Assembly (NCBI GenBank): GCA_965222315.1
Contig: OZ244951.1
Span: 1,922,001 to 1,986,000 of the forward strand
DNA from: JACKII01 sp965222315
Lineage (GTDB): Bacteria; Pseudomonadota; Alphaproteobacteria; Bin95
DNA length: 64,000 bases
Direction: 5' to 3'
This document shows, in pieces, positions 1-9,458 of this stretch; position 1 is the stretch's first letter, and each line of letters starts with the position of its first letter. The translations under genes and the position numbers were made by a program. The notes below the pieces were generated by a model that ran no database searches, was not told the origin of the DNA, and was given only the letters and a program-made list of their open reading frames with translations.

Positions 1-525
1 AATCACCATGTCCGTCCGGCACCAGTGTCGGCGCTGGAAGCAGCGGAGGTTAGGGCCGATTTCGACGCAAGGCGTAGTGCCATCGGCCGCTCCTACCGCT
101 TCCGCATCCTGAACCGCCGCGCGCCGCCGGCTCTGGAGCGCGGGCTTGTCTGGCATGTGGGGACGCCGCTCGACGCCGAAGCGATGCATGCCGCGGCGCA
201 ACACCTGATCGGCAAGCACGATTTTTCCAGCTTCCGGGCGGCAGGCTGTCAGGCGAAGTCGCCGGTGAAGACACTGGATCGGCTGAATGTGGGCCGCCAT
301 GGCGAAGAAGTCTGGATCGAGGCGGAAGCGCGCTCCTTCCTCTACAACCAGATCCGGATTTTCGCCGGAACGTTGAGGAAGGTGGGCGACGGCACCTGGC
401 AGCCCCGGCGGTTGGCTGAGATTCTGGCCGCCTGTGACCGGGAAGCGGCGGGGCCGACCGCCCCCCCGACGGGCCTATGCTTTGCCGGCGTGCGCTATCC
501 GCCCAAGGCGTTGGCGTTCCCGTAG
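1..525 (+). CDS. truA: tRNA pseudouridine synthase A, 5' end cut by window
   Basis: C-terminal part of TruA, which isomerises uridines 38-40 of tRNA anticodon arms to pseudouridine. The reading frame is open from base 1 (NHHVRPAPVSALEAA), so the start and the catalytic Asp lie upstream of the window. Visible family blocks are the ARRSAIGRSYRFRI strand, the HDFSSFRAAGCQAKSP segment and the RSFLYNQIRIFAGTL motif, followed by the typical C-terminal end. The GTG at 25 is internal, not the start. The product is cytoplasmic. The gene is followed by a long empty stretch and has no coupled downstream partner. The family assignment is firm; only the N-terminus is missing. Confidence 0.93.
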   Translation, partial: NHHVRPAPVSALEAAEVRADFDARRSAIGRSYRFRILNRRAPPALERGLVWHVGTPLDAEAMHAAAQHLIGKHDFSSFRAAGCQAKSPVKTLDRLNVGRHGEEVWIEAEARSFLYNQIRIFAGTLRKVGDGTWQPRRLAEILAACDREAAGPTAPPTGLCFAGVRYPPKALAFP

Positions 526-943
526 GGTTACCGCCCCATTCCCCCATAGGCGGGAATCCACGCCAGAGAACTTCTCATGTGGTGCGAACTCTGTGACGTA
601 GAGCGAGTTAGTTTCATTTCGGCTCAGAGCGACATGCTGTAAAGAAGTAGCGAGCGTCATTGGCGTGACAGCGTCGATGGCGTAATGCGGCAAAGCTAAC
701 GCTCCTGACACTGTGTGCGAGTGTGAACGCCGCAGTGAATCTTGTGGTAAATCCCGGATAGAACTTGAGGCGGCGGCTTTCTTAATTTAGTGTGTAGGAA
801 GGTGTTGCCAATAAGAAGTGCTGGCCGGAAAAGAACTAGCCGATTGATGCTACATAACGCTAGCCATGGCAAAAGGATAGACCGATTCCTCAGTGCGTGC
901 TGTGTGGCAGAATGTATGTGAGGTAAAGTAGGGAATTTCTCTA
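526..943. other. Intergenic stretch without recognised gene
   Basis: About 420 bp, clearly more AT-rich than the flanking genes, between truA and the surface-protein gene. I see no tRNA, terminator hairpin or convincing reading frame. The promoter of the downstream gene is presumably here. Confidence 0.5.
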
Positions 944-1714
944 ATGATATCTAAATTAGTTGTGCGTTGTGTTGGATTTATTTCTTTGGCATTGTTCACA
1001 TCTTTCGGTGCTAACGCTGATGTTGTACGATGGGATATCGTGGGATATTATAACGATCGACATTACGCTTGTTATTACTATGGCGGGCCAAATTGCCCAG
1101 CCCCTTGGGAAGATCCTGATGGGCCAGACTACCCTCACTATGAAATATATTCTGCTACGATACTATTTGATCTTGCATCGACATGGGAGACATCTGCGGA
1201 GGGATTGTTGTATCCGGGTGACTTGATAATAAATGCAATATCTGCTGTTGAAACGACCCCTAGGGGAACGTTTAATCGCGATGTTACGATACAAATCTCA
1301 ATGATCGATCCGGATCTTCTGCCTTGGTTGCCGTATTTTAATGGAACCAATTTTGAAGACATTGGAGTAGATGTTAGCGGAGCCTACAGTAGTAATGGTC
1401 CATTTGTATATGTTAGCGGCTTGAGCTGGCAGTGGCTTCCCAGGGAACCAAATGCAGCTGCGGGTGGTATCGAAATGGTAACCGCCGGAACGCCTATCTC
1501 AACTAGTCAATTGCCGACGGAATGGTATTGGGATTATGACGCACCAAGTATGGTGGTTACGGATTTCGCCAATATGTTTGGTTTGTTGAGGGCAGATGTG
1601 GATGTAGTTCCGACTTCTCCCCCTGGTATTGTCCCAGTTCCGGCATCAATTGGATTTGCGATAGCCAGCATGGGCATATTGGCATTGCTTCGTTTTAGAC
1701 GTACTGGCACCTAA
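944..1714 (+). CDS. Exported protein with VPLPA/PEP-CTERM-like sorting tail
   Basis: 256-aa protein of unknown function. Residues 1-25 form a signal peptide (hydrophobic FISLALFTSFGANA with an ANA-D cleavage site). The tail reads VPVPASIGFAIASMG, then a hydrophobic helix and the basic end RFRR. This is the VPLPA/PEP-CTERM arrangement (PxP motif, membrane helix, Arg cluster) used by exosortase to sort proteins to the cell surface. The middle is rich in Tyr, Trp, Asp and Pro and has one short Cys-containing segment (YACYYYGGPNC). No exosortase gene is in the window. The gene is markedly more AT-rich than its neighbours and stands alone, which fits recent acquisition. The ATG lies about 10 nt after a weak AGGG. 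Confidence 0.7.
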   Translation: MISKLVVRCVGFISLALFTSFGANADVVRWDIVGYYNDRHYACYYYGGPNCPAPWEDPDGPDYPHYEIYSATILFDLASTWETSAEGLLYPGDLIINAISAVETTPRGTFNRDVTIQISMIDPDLLPWLPYFNGTNFEDIGVDVSGAYSSNGPFVYVSGLSWQWLPREPNAAAGGIEMVTAGTPISTSQLPTEWYWDYDAPSMVVTDFANMFGLLRADVDVVPTSPPGIVPVPASIGFAIASMGILALLRFRRTGT

Positions 1715-1912
1715 TTCGATTATCCTAAGATACGGAACATATTTATCCCCGTTCAATTCGCCTCTGGCTGATGAGATAGGACTCATAGGCTTCTCGCTGG
1801 GCATGGCGAATGTCCCGCCCGTTATCTAGCTTTCAGGCGTGGGTTCCCGTCTGCATGTGAACAAGATAAGTAGAGAGAGCTCAGGGAGGGAAGCCGAAAG
1901 CCCTCAACACCC

Positions 1913-3349
1913 TTATCCCGTCGCGGTTTTCCGGGCGAGGTTCCGGATGGACGTCGACACGGCGATGGTCCCTTCGCCCTTATAGCTCTCGTGGTTGCCG
2001 TCGATTTCGTCGAGCTTGTAGACATAGTTGATCATCATGCCGCACGCCTGCTGCATGCCGCGCTTAGACGTATCGGCAAGCCAGTTCAGCCTCTCCATCC
2101 GCGCGCCGTTGGACAGGTGGAAATGCGCGACCGGGTCCAGCGCCCGGATGCCGCCGCGCTTAGCGGTATAAAGGTACGTGGCCGCCAGCCGCGTAAGCAC
2201 TGGCTTCAAGGCCGCTTCCAGTTCCGGCACCTTCGCCCAGTCATTGTTGGCCAGAATGCCTTTCAGGAAGTCCTCGATACTGGTTTCGCCGTCCAGTGCT
2301 TCTTCCAGCGCCTTGCGTTCATCCGGCAGCAGCAGGGCTTCGCCCAATTCCTCGCGCTCCCGCTCGAACCAGCGGCTGAAGCCGGGGATGGGGGAGAGCG
2401 TGGCGTATGTCTTCAGGTTCTTGAACTCGGACGATAGCTCGGAGACCACCCGCTTGATCAGGAAGTCGCCGAAGCCGATGCCGTTCAGGCCACGCTGTGC
2501 GTTCGAGATCGAGTAGAAGATCGCGGTGTCCGCGTTCTCCGGCGTCAATTGCTCCTGATCCTGGTCGAGCAGATGCTGCACGTTGCCAGCAATGCCATTG
2601 ACCAGCGCAATCTCGACGAAGATCAGCGGCTCTTGCGGCATGCGGGGATGGAAAAATGCGAAGCACCGGCGGTCGGAATCCAGCCTGTTCTTCAGGTCGC
2701 GCCAGTCGCGAATTTCGTGCACGGCCTCATACGCGATCAGCTTTTCCAGCAGGGCGGCGGGGGCTTCCCAGGTAATCTGGCGCAACTCCAAGAACCCGAC
2801 ATCGAACCAGCTTTCCAGCAGCCGGCGCAGGTCTTCTTGGAGGTTTGTCAGGTCGGCGTCGTCTTTGGACCAGCCCAGCAGTTCGGCCCGCAGATCGACC
2901 AGAAATTTCACACCCCCCTCAAGCCCGTTGAACTGCCGGAGCAGGCGGGTACGCGGCGGGGTCAGCGCATCGCGCAGGGCCGCTTCGGCAGCCCTGCGGG
3001 CTTCCGGCGTTTCGGCGGCAGTGACCTTGGCGATAGCGGTATCAACCGCGTCGTGGTCGGTATCGAAGCGAGCCGCCATAATGGAGAGGAACCGGCGGCG
3101 CCCATCGGCGTTCAGGCCCATATAGGCGCGGCCCAGGTTGGCTGCCCTGGCTCTGGCCGTCACCTCTCCGCCCCGGCCGTTCAGGCAGTCGCGCATCTGG
3201 GTGAGCAGGCGTTCCCGATCAGATTCGGGCAGATCCGGCTTCAGGTCGAGGGCCGGCATGCCCCGGCGGGTTGCGATTTCCCGCAAAGCCCGGCGCACTT
3301 GGTCCAGGGTCCTGTCGAAAAAGTTCGGTTGAACGGCAATATCGTTCAT
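1913..3349 (-). CDS. Malonyl-CoA decarboxylase
   Basis: 478-aa enzyme that converts malonyl-CoA to acetyl-CoA and CO2. The N-terminal helical domain spans roughly residues 1-170. The catalytic acetyltransferase-fold domain carries GIGFGDFLIKRVV and, near residue 405, DPVAHFHLSNGA with the conserved catalytic His. It ends with RLNWLADTSKRGMQQACGMM and a tyrosine-rich block, as in MatA and the animal enzyme. Length is normal. It lies 211 bp downstream of a PrpE-type acyl-CoA synthetase on the same strand, so the two may act together on short dicarboxylic or odd-chain acids. The gap leaves room for its own promoter. MatB and MatC are not present here. Confidence 0.93.
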   Translation of the reverse strand: MNDIAVQPNFFDRTLDQVRRALREIATRRGMPALDLKPDLPESDRERLLTQMRDCLNGRGGEVTARARAANLGRAYMGLNADGRRRFLSIMAARFDTDHDAVDTAIAKVTAAETPEARRAAEAALRDALTPPRTRLLRQFNGLEGGVKFLVDLRAELLGWSKDDADLTNLQEDLRRLLESWFDVGFLELRQITWEAPAALLEKLIAYEAVHEIRDWRDLKNRLDSDRRCFAFFHPRMPQEPLIFVEIALVNGIAGNVQHLLDQDQEQLTPENADTAIFYSISNAQRGLNGIGFGDFLIKRVVSELSSEFKNLKTYATLSPIPGFSRWFEREREELGEALLLPDERKALEEALDGETSIEDFLKGILANNDWAKVPELEAALKPVLTRLAATYLYTAKRGGIRALDPVAHFHLSNGARMERLNWLADTSKRGMQQACGMMINYVYKLDEIDGNHESYKGEGTIAVSTSIRNLARKTATG

Positions 3350-3560
3350 GGCTTTGGCTCTTAGTCCCGCGAATCGCGTGCAAACGCCAGCATCTATGCG
3401 TTAGCGGAAAACGATGCCCGTCATCCTGCCTGCCAATCAACCGGCACAATGCCGTCTCCCCCGTCCCACAACGGTTTCGAGACAATGTAACGCGATTATA
3501 GGCTCGCGGTCAGGAGTTGCCACCCAGATTCGCCACCTCTGCCGCTAGCAAGGCCCGGAG

Positions 3561-5462
3561 CTAGCTTTTCCGGGCGTAGCCGACCGCCTTCAATGCCTCC
3601 TCGATCTCCGCCAGGATTTCCGGGTCATCAATGGTGGCGGGCATGTTCCAGATTTCGGCGTCAGCGATCTTCTGCATGGTGCCGCGCAGGATTTTACCGG
3701 ACCGTGTTTTCGGCAGGCGTTCGACCACGGCGGCGTCCTTGAAGGCCGCGACCGGGCCGATCTTGTCACGGACCATCTGCACCACGTCCTTTTTGATCTG
3801 GTCGTGCGGTTGGTTTGCGCCGGCGTTCAGAACCAGGAACCCGACTGGGATCTGGCCTTTCAGGTCGTCGGCAACACCGATCACCGCGCATTCCGCGACG
3901 GCCTCGTGTGCGGAGAGCACTTCCTCGATTGCGCCGGTGGAGAGGCGGTGCCCTGCGACGTTGATGATATCGTCGGTCCGGGCCATCACGTAGACATAAC
4001 CGTCCTCGTCGATATAGCCCGCATCCGCCGTTTCGTAGTAGCCGGGGAAGTTGGCGAAATAGGCGCTGTGATAGCGGTCGTCTGCGTTCCACAGCGTCGG
4101 GAAACAGGATGGCGGCAGCGGTTGTTTGCCGACCAGCGCGCCGACCTGGCCGCGCGGCAGTTCCTTGCCGTCCTCACCCAGCACGCGCAGGTCCCAGCCC
4201 GGCGCGGGCTTGGTCGGCGAGCCGTACTTGATCGGCATGATCTCGATGCCGGCATAGTTGGCGGCAATGGACCAGCCGGTCTCCGTCTGCCACCAGTGAT
4301 CAATGACCGGCACCTGCAACTGCTTTTCGGCCCATTGGATCGTATCCGGGTCCGAGCGCTCACCCGCGAGAAACAGCGTGCGGAAGTTTGAGAGGTCGTG
4401 CTGCTTCAACAGCGTGCCGTCCGGGTCTGCACCGCGGATGGCGCGGAAGGCGGTAGGCGCGGTGAACATCGCCTTCACATTGTGCTGTGATATCACCCGC
4501 CAGAATACGCCGGCGTCCGGCGTGCCCACCGGTTTGCCTTCGAACAAGATGGAGGTGTTGCCGGCGAATAGCGGCGCATACACGATATAGGAGTGGCCAA
4601 CCACCCAGCCGATATCGCTCGCGGCCCAGAAAGCCTCGCCCGGATCGACGCCGTAAATATTCTTCATGGACCAGTGCAGCGCCACCAGATGCCCGCCCGT
4701 GTCGCGCACCACGCCTTTCGGCAGGCCGGTCGTTCCGCTGGTGTAGAGGATGTAGTGCGGGTCGGTTGCGGCCACCGGCACGCAATCAACGGCTTGCGCA
4801 CCTGCCATCGCCTCCTGCCAGTCATGATCGCGGCCCGGCACCATGCTTGCCTCGCACTGCGGGCGTTGCAGGATCACGCAGGCATCGGGCTTGTGCTTGG
4901 CCAGTTCAATCGCGCCGTCCAGCAGCGGCTTGTATTCGACCAGCCGGTTCGGCTCGATGCCGCAGGAGGCGCTGACCACCACTTTTGGCCCGCAATCGTC
5001 GATGCGCACAGCCAGCTCATTCGCCGCGAAGCCACCGAACACGACCGAGTGGATCGCGCCGATCCGGGCGCAGGCGTACATGGCAACGGCTGCTTCCGGC
5101 ACCATCGGCATGTAGATGACCACCCGGTCGCCATAGCCGACGCCCAGCTTCTGGAGCACGCCCGCGAACCTGGCGACTTCGTCCCGCATCTCCCGGAACG
5201 TGCGGGTGGAAATCGTATCGGTCACCGGGCTGTCGTAGATGATGGCGGCCTGATCGCCGCGCCCCGCTTCGACATGCCGGTCGAGGGCGTTGAACGCGGC
5301 GTTGGTTTCCCCGCCGGTGAACCAGCGCGGGCGCTGCGGGTCGCGGTCGTCCAGGATGAGTTCCGGTTTTTTGAACCAGTGAATAGCCTCAGCCGCCTCT
5401 CCCCAGAAACCGTTCGGGTCGGCAAGGGAGCGGGCATGGATCTCATCGTAGCGGCCGGTCAT
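3561..5462 (-). CDS. prpE: Propionyl-CoA synthetase-type acyl-CoA synthetase (PrpE-like)
   Basis: 633-aa ANL-superfamily enzyme that activates a short carboxylic acid, probably propionate, to its CoA thioester through an acyl-adenylate. The start is the ATG at 5462 (MTGRYDEIHAR) because an AAGGA lies just upstream; the frame stays open further but that extension is not conserved in type. Motifs: P-loop YTSGTTGLPKGV, then RDTGGHLVAL; WWQTETG (adenine/acyl pocket); YYETADAGYIDEDG; RTDDIINVAGHRLSTG; and C-terminal KTRSGKILRGTM with the catalytic Lys. The RYHSAYFANFPGYY segment is typical of PrpE rather than Acs. Acetate or malonate as substrate cannot be excluded. It is followed by malonyl-CoA decarboxylase and diverges from the SDR at 5831. 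Confidence 0.85.
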   Translation of the reverse strand: MTGRYDEIHARSLADPNGFWGEAAEAIHWFKKPELILDDRDPQRPRWFTGGETNAAFNALDRHVEAGRGDQAAIIYDSPVTDTISTRTFREMRDEVARFAGVLQKLGVGYGDRVVIYMPMVPEAAVAMYACARIGAIHSVVFGGFAANELAVRIDDCGPKVVVSASCGIEPNRLVEYKPLLDGAIELAKHKPDACVILQRPQCEASMVPGRDHDWQEAMAGAQAVDCVPVAATDPHYILYTSGTTGLPKGVVRDTGGHLVALHWSMKNIYGVDPGEAFWAASDIGWVVGHSYIVYAPLFAGNTSILFEGKPVGTPDAGVFWRVISQHNVKAMFTAPTAFRAIRGADPDGTLLKQHDLSNFRTLFLAGERSDPDTIQWAEKQLQVPVIDHWWQTETGWSIAANYAGIEIMPIKYGSPTKPAPGWDLRVLGEDGKELPRGQVGALVGKQPLPPSCFPTLWNADDRYHSAYFANFPGYYETADAGYIDEDGYVYVMARTDDIINVAGHRLSTGAIEEVLSAHEAVAECAVIGVADDLKGQIPVGFLVLNAGANQPHDQIKKDVVQMVRDKIGPVAAFKDAAVVERLPKTRSGKILRGTMQKIADAEIWNMPATIDDPEILAEIEEALKAVGYARKS

Positions 5463-5830
5463 GGCGGCAGTCCTTGAATGGCAGGAAGCACAGAATTTCA
5501 CCGTTTTTATCCCTGAGGCGGTTCCGCCACAAGCCAACCGTGGTTGCAGGGTGGCAAAGCATCAGGAGTCTTTCCGGAGAATGCGAAGCCGAAATGGCTA
5601 TCATCCTGCCCCAGACGGTGGTGGCGGAATGGTATCGTCTCTTTGATCGGCCTGGCTGGAGGCTTTTCCTATTCCCGGTTTGAGGCTCGTGGCCGCCCTT
5701 TGCCGCCGTCCGCCCCATTCCGCGTGACAGGCTGCAAGCGGGCTGGTACTGAATCCGCCCAATCGGCCACGCTGGCGGAGGAGCGCGCGCGGCTGTCGTT
5801 TGATCTCGGCAAGTAACAGGAATAGCAGAC
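5463..5830. other. Divergent intergenic region prpE / SDR
   Basis: About 370 bp separating two divergent starts, so it should contain both promoters. A 90-codon open frame on the plus strand (5544-5816) has no family resemblance and is not called. I see no hairpin terminator or riboswitch. Confidence 0.4.
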
Positions 5831-6748
5831 ATGGGTTTGATGGATGGCAAAGTCGCGCTGGTGACCGGCGCGGGCCGTGGCATTGGCCGGGCGATTGCGC
5901 TCGATATGGCGAAAGCAGGCGCCAAAGTCGTGGTGAATGATCTGGGCGGCTCTCTGACCGGCGAGGACGGTGGCGATACCAGCCCGGCCCAGCAGGTCGT
6001 GAACGAGATCAAGGCCATGGGCGGCGAGGCGGTCGCCAACGGCGGCAGCGTCAGCGAGTGGTCGGGCGCCCAGGGCATGATCGAAGACGCCATGGACAAT
6101 TTCGGCAAGATCGACGCGCTGGTAAATGTTGCCGGCATCCTGCGCGACGGCATGTTCCACCGCATGAGCGAGGCGGAATGGGATGCGGTGATCGCCGTTC
6201 ACCTGAAGGGCTGCTTCAACGTTGCCCGTGCCGCCGTCGAGCATATGCGCGAGCAAGAGTCCGGCGCGATGGTCCACTTCACCTCCACCAGCGGTCTGGT
6301 CGGTCAGGTGGGACAGGCGAACTACGCCGCCGCCAAGATGGGGATTGTCGGCATGAGCCGCGTGATCGCCATGGAAGGCGCGTTCAAGAACGTGCGCTCC
6401 AACTGTGTCGCGCCCTTCGCCTGGACCCGCATGATCGAGTCGATCCCCATCAAGTCGGACGAGCAGGCCGAAGCGTTCGAGAAGTTCCGCAATAACGCCA
6501 AACCGGAGCATGTGGCACCGGTCTGCACCTACCTGTGCAGCGATGCCGCCAAGGGCGTCACCGGCAATATTTTCGGCGTGCGCGGCAACGAAATCTACCT
6601 GATGACTCAGCCACGGCCCATCCGCACTCTTCACAATGGTAATGGCTGGGACCACGAATCCCTGGCCGCCATGGTCGAGCCCGCCCTGCGCGCCGACCTC
6701 TATGGTCTGGAAGACAGCGCTGCGGTCTACAGTTGGGACCCGATCTGA
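5831..6748 (+). CDS. SDR oxidoreductase, 3-hydroxyacyl-CoA dehydrogenase-like
   Basis: 305-aa classical short-chain dehydrogenase. The Rossmann fingerprint TGAGRGIGRA is near residue 12, followed by the VVVNDLGG strand with inserted GEDGGDTSPAQQVV, which resembles the dehydrogenase domain of peroxisomal multifunctional enzyme 2 (HSD17B4). VNVAGILRDGMFHRM, the catalytic Ser block STSG and YAAAKMG (Tyr-x3-Lys) are all present. The C-terminal tail is about 50 aa longer than in a simple SDR. Likely role: NAD-dependent oxidation of a 3-hydroxyacyl-CoA. An AGGAAT sits ahead of the ATG. A palindromic repeat follows directly, between this gene and selD. Confidence 0.85.
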   Translation: MGLMDGKVALVTGAGRGIGRAIALDMAKAGAKVVVNDLGGSLTGEDGGDTSPAQQVVNEIKAMGGEAVANGGSVSEWSGAQGMIEDAMDNFGKIDALVNVAGILRDGMFHRMSEAEWDAVIAVHLKGCFNVARAAVEHMREQESGAMVHFTSTSGLVGQVGQANYAAAKMGIVGMSRVIAMEGAFKNVRSNCVAPFAWTRMIESIPIKSDEQAEAFEKFRNNAKPEHVAPVCTYLCSDAAKGVTGNIFGVRGNEIYLMTQPRPIRTLHNGNGWDHESLAAMVEPALRADLYGLEDSAAVYSWDPI

Positions 6749-6775
6749 TCTGTTTGACTGTCTGAACCCCCGCTT

Positions 6776-6867
6776 TCATCCTGAGTAGCGCGTAGCGCGC
6801 TTCGAAGGGCGGAAGCGGTGACGCCTTTCCGTACACCCCGGCTGCATGCCGGGGCTACTCAGGATGA
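6776..6867. repeat. Palindromic intergenic repeat, family 1, copy A
   Basis: 92-bp element bounded by TCATCCTGAGTAGC (6776-6789) and its exact inverted complement GCTACTCAGGATGA (6854-6867). The interior has the shared CTTCGAAGGGC block. Further copies lie at 30988, 35678 and 39572. It ends 14 bp before the TTG start of the NDH-SelD fusion. Confidence 0.88.
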
Positions 6868-6881
6868 GACGGCGCTAAAAA

Positions 6882-9014
6882 TTGCAGGCCGACCCCACTC
6901 CGACCCATACCGACATCGTTCTGGTCGGCGGCGGCCATGCGCATGTCGCGGTGCTGCGGATGTTCGGCATGAAGCCGGAGCCGGGGGTGCGGCTGACGCT
7001 GGTGGCCAAGGACGTGTTTACGCCTTATTCGGGCATGATTCCCGGCTACATCGCCGGGCATTATGAACACGCCGAATGCCATATCGACCTGGGGCCGCTT
7101 TGCCGGTTTGCGAATGCGCGCCTGATCCACGCGGCGGCGGAAGGGATCGATCTTGCGGCCCAGCGCCTGTTGCTGCCGGGCCGTCCGCCGCTCCGCTATG
7201 ATTTCGTCACCTTCGATATTGGCTCATCAACCGCAGTGGCGGACATCCCGGGCGCGGCGGCGTATGGCCTGCCGGTGAAGCCGCTGGACCGGTTCCTGGA
7301 AAGGCTTGAAGAGAAGCAGGCAGCCCTGGCGGAAGGCGCGCCCGTAACCGTGGTGGGCGGCGGCGCCGGCGGGGTGGAACTGACGTTGGCTCTGGCGCAC
7401 CGGCTGCAATCCAAGCGGCCCCGGATCACCCTCGCCACCGACGAGCCTGAAATTCTGATGAGCCACGGATCCGCCACCCGCGCAAAGATGCGGCGGGTGA
7501 TGCAAGCCAAAGGGATCGAGGTTGTGTCCGGTCAGGCACTTGCGGAGGTTAAGCCCGACAGTCTCCGGTTCGGCGATGGAAGCGAACGGCCGAGTGCATT
7601 GACCGTGCTGGCCACCGGCAGCGCGCCAGCGCCCTGGCTGGCGGAGACCGGCCTTGCGCTGGATGAGCGCGGTTTCATTGCGGTGAGCGAGGGGCTGGCA
7701 AGCACCAGCCATCCAAACGTCTTCGCGGCGGGCGACGTTGCGGCCTTCACGCCGCGGCCGTTGCCGAAGGCGGGCGTTTATGCCGTCAGGGCAGGGCCGG
7801 TGCTGGCGGAGAATCTGCGCCGCGCCGCGCGCAGTCAGCCGCCAAAGCCATTCAAACCGCAAAGGCGTTTCCTTTCCCTGCTGTCCTGCGGCGATGAGAC
7901 CGCCATAGCCTCTTATGGTCGGCTTGCCCTTAGCGGCTCGGCCATGTGGCGCTGGAAGGATTGGATCGATACGCGCTGGATGCGCCGCTACCAGGAATTG
8001 CCGGATATGGCGGCGGAAAACGGCGACGGTACGCCGGTTATGCGCTGCGCCGGATGCGGGGCGAAGATTGCGGGCGACGTGCTGGCATTTGCGCTCGACA
8101 AGCTGGATACCGGCACTGCGCCTGGCGTGCTTTTGGGGGCGGGCGATGACGCGGCCGTGCTCCAACCGCCTGCGGGCAAGCTGTTGTTGCAGTCTACCGA
8201 CGGTTTCCGCGCCTTTATCGGCGACCCCTACCTGTTCGGCCGGATCACGACCATCCATGCCCTTTCCGACCTCTACGCCATGGGCGCAGAGCCCCATAGC
8301 GCGCTAGCCCATGCGACGCTGCCATTTGCGGAGCCTGCGTCGGTGGGCGACGATCTTTATCAACTCCTGGCGGGCGCGTGCTTCGAGTTGAAAGCGGCGG
8401 GGGCGGCACTGGTAGGCGGGCATTCCAGCGAGGGACCGGAGATGGCGTTCAGCCTGACGGTCAACGGCTTCGCCGATCCGGGCCGGCTTTGGCGCAAATC
8501 AGGCGCGAAGGCGGGTGACGCGCTGATCCTGACCAAGGCGCTCGGCACCGGCTCACTGCTCGCCGCCGAAATGCGGGGCAAGGCACGGAGCGCCTGGATC
8601 GAAGGGGCGCTCGCCAGCATGCTCATCAGCAATGCCGCAGCGGTCGGCGTCCTTCGCGCTCACAGCGCCAGAGCCGCAACCGACGTGACCGGATTTGGCC
8701 TTTTGGGCCACTTGCGGGAGATGGCGGAGGCTTCCGGCACCGGGGTGGAAATCGACCTCGCCGCATTGCCAGTTTTGCCGGGGGCCGCCGAATCGCTGGC
8801 GGACGGGATAGAGAGCACGCTTGCGCCCGCCAACAGGGTCTTTGCGCCGGACGCGCCGGCAATACTCTCCGACCCGCAAACGTCTGGCGGCTTGCTCGCC
8901 TCACTACCCGCCGCCCGTGCAGAAGAGTGTGTTGCAGCGCTCCATGCCATCGGCTACGAGGCGGCAGTGATCGTTGGACGCTGTGTCAACGAGTATGGGG
9001 TCACCTGGCGGTAG
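6882..9014 (+). CDS. selD: NDH-like flavoprotein fused to selenide, water dikinase SelD
   Basis: 710-aa fusion. Residues 10-375 are a pyridine-nucleotide-disulfide/NDH-2-like oxidoreductase: FAD motif VLVGGGHAHV, second Rossmann motif VVGGGAGGVE near 157, and FAAGDVAAF near 281. Residues 385-710 are SelD, which makes selenophosphate from selenide and ATP: the RCAGCGAK motif puts Cys392 and Lys395 on the catalytic Cys/Lys, followed by Asp residues in GDPYLFGR and SDLYAMGA, GGHSSEGPE, TDVTGFGLLGHL and DPQTSGGL. The fusion is known in other bacteria; the flavin domain may deliver reduced selenium. The start is TTG at 6882: an in-frame stop lies 6 nt upstream and a later ATG would remove the FAD motif. 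No good ribosome site is visible, and repeat copy A abuts the start. No selA, selB or mnmH is in the window. Confidence 0.92.
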   Translation: MQADPTPTHTDIVLVGGGHAHVAVLRMFGMKPEPGVRLTLVAKDVFTPYSGMIPGYIAGHYEHAECHIDLGPLCRFANARLIHAAAEGIDLAAQRLLLPGRPPLRYDFVTFDIGSSTAVADIPGAAAYGLPVKPLDRFLERLEEKQAALAEGAPVTVVGGGAGGVELTLALAHRLQSKRPRITLATDEPEILMSHGSATRAKMRRVMQAKGIEVVSGQALAEVKPDSLRFGDGSERPSALTVLATGSAPAPWLAETGLALDERGFIAVSEGLASTSHPNVFAAGDVAAFTPRPLPKAGVYAVRAGPVLAENLRRAARSQPPKPFKPQRRFLSLLSCGDETAIASYGRLALSGSAMWRWKDWIDTRWMRRYQELPDMAAENGDGTPVMRCAGCGAKIAGDVLAFALDKLDTGTAPGVLLGAGDDAAVLQPPAGKLLLQSTDGFRAFIGDPYLFGRITTIHALSDLYAMGAEPHSALAHATLPFAEPASVGDDLYQLLAGACFELKAAGAALVGGHSSEGPEMAFSLTVNGFADPGRLWRKSGAKAGDALILTKALGTGSLLAAEMRGKARSAWIEGALASMLISNAAAVGVLRAHSARAATDVTGFGLLGHLREMAEASGTGVEIDLAALPVLPGAAESLADGIESTLAPANRVFAPDAPAILSDPQTSGGLLASLPAARAEECVAALHAIGYEAAVIVGRCVNEYGVTWR

Positions 9015-9116
9015 CACTGCCCGGCCGGGACAGGCTTACCGTTCAACCATGGCCCTACACCACACCCACTCGCTTTTGCTTGCGAATACCGGGCAAAAGG
9101 CGCTAAGGAGCCGCCC

Positions 9117-9446
9117 ATGCCAAAAGTCACATTCGTCAGCCCCACCGGTGAGCGCACCACGCTGGAGCCGCCCGCGGGCCTTTCCTTGCTGGAAATTGCA
9201 AGGAAGTATCATATCGATATCGAAGGCGCATGCGAAGGCTCGCTTGCGTGCTCGACCTGTCACGTCGTGGTCGATCACGAATGGTTCGATGCGCTGGACG
9301 AGGCGTCAGAGGACGAGGAAGACATGCTCGACCTCGCCTTCGGACTGACAGAAACGTCGCGCCTCGGCTGCCAGATCATCGTGACGGAGGAGTTGGACGG
9401 CATCACCGTCACGCTGCCATCCGAAACCCGAAACATGATGGATTAG
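9117..9446 (+). CDS. 2Fe-2S ferredoxin, adrenodoxin/ISC type
   Basis: 109-aa soluble electron carrier. It has the vertebrate/ISC-type cluster pattern C-x5-C-x2-C (ACEGSLACSTCHVV) and a fourth Cys in SRLGCQI, about 36 residues on. The acidic helix DEASEDEEDMLDLAFG is the usual partner-docking surface. Length is typical. AAGGAG precedes the ATG. The next gene, tenA, starts 12 bp later, so the two are probably cotranscribed. The physiological partner could be a P450 or Fe-S assembly enzyme; neither is nearby. Confidence 0.92.
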   Translation: MPKVTFVSPTGERTTLEPPAGLSLLEIARKYHIDIEGACEGSLACSTCHVVVDHEWFDALDEASEDEEDMLDLAFGLTETSRLGCQIIVTEELDGITVTLPSETRNMMD

Positions 9447-9458
9447 GGAGCAGCACCC

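Noticed and set aside
5544..5816. 90-codon frame between prpE and the SDR
   Set aside because: No start signal or similarity, and it fills a divergent promoter region.
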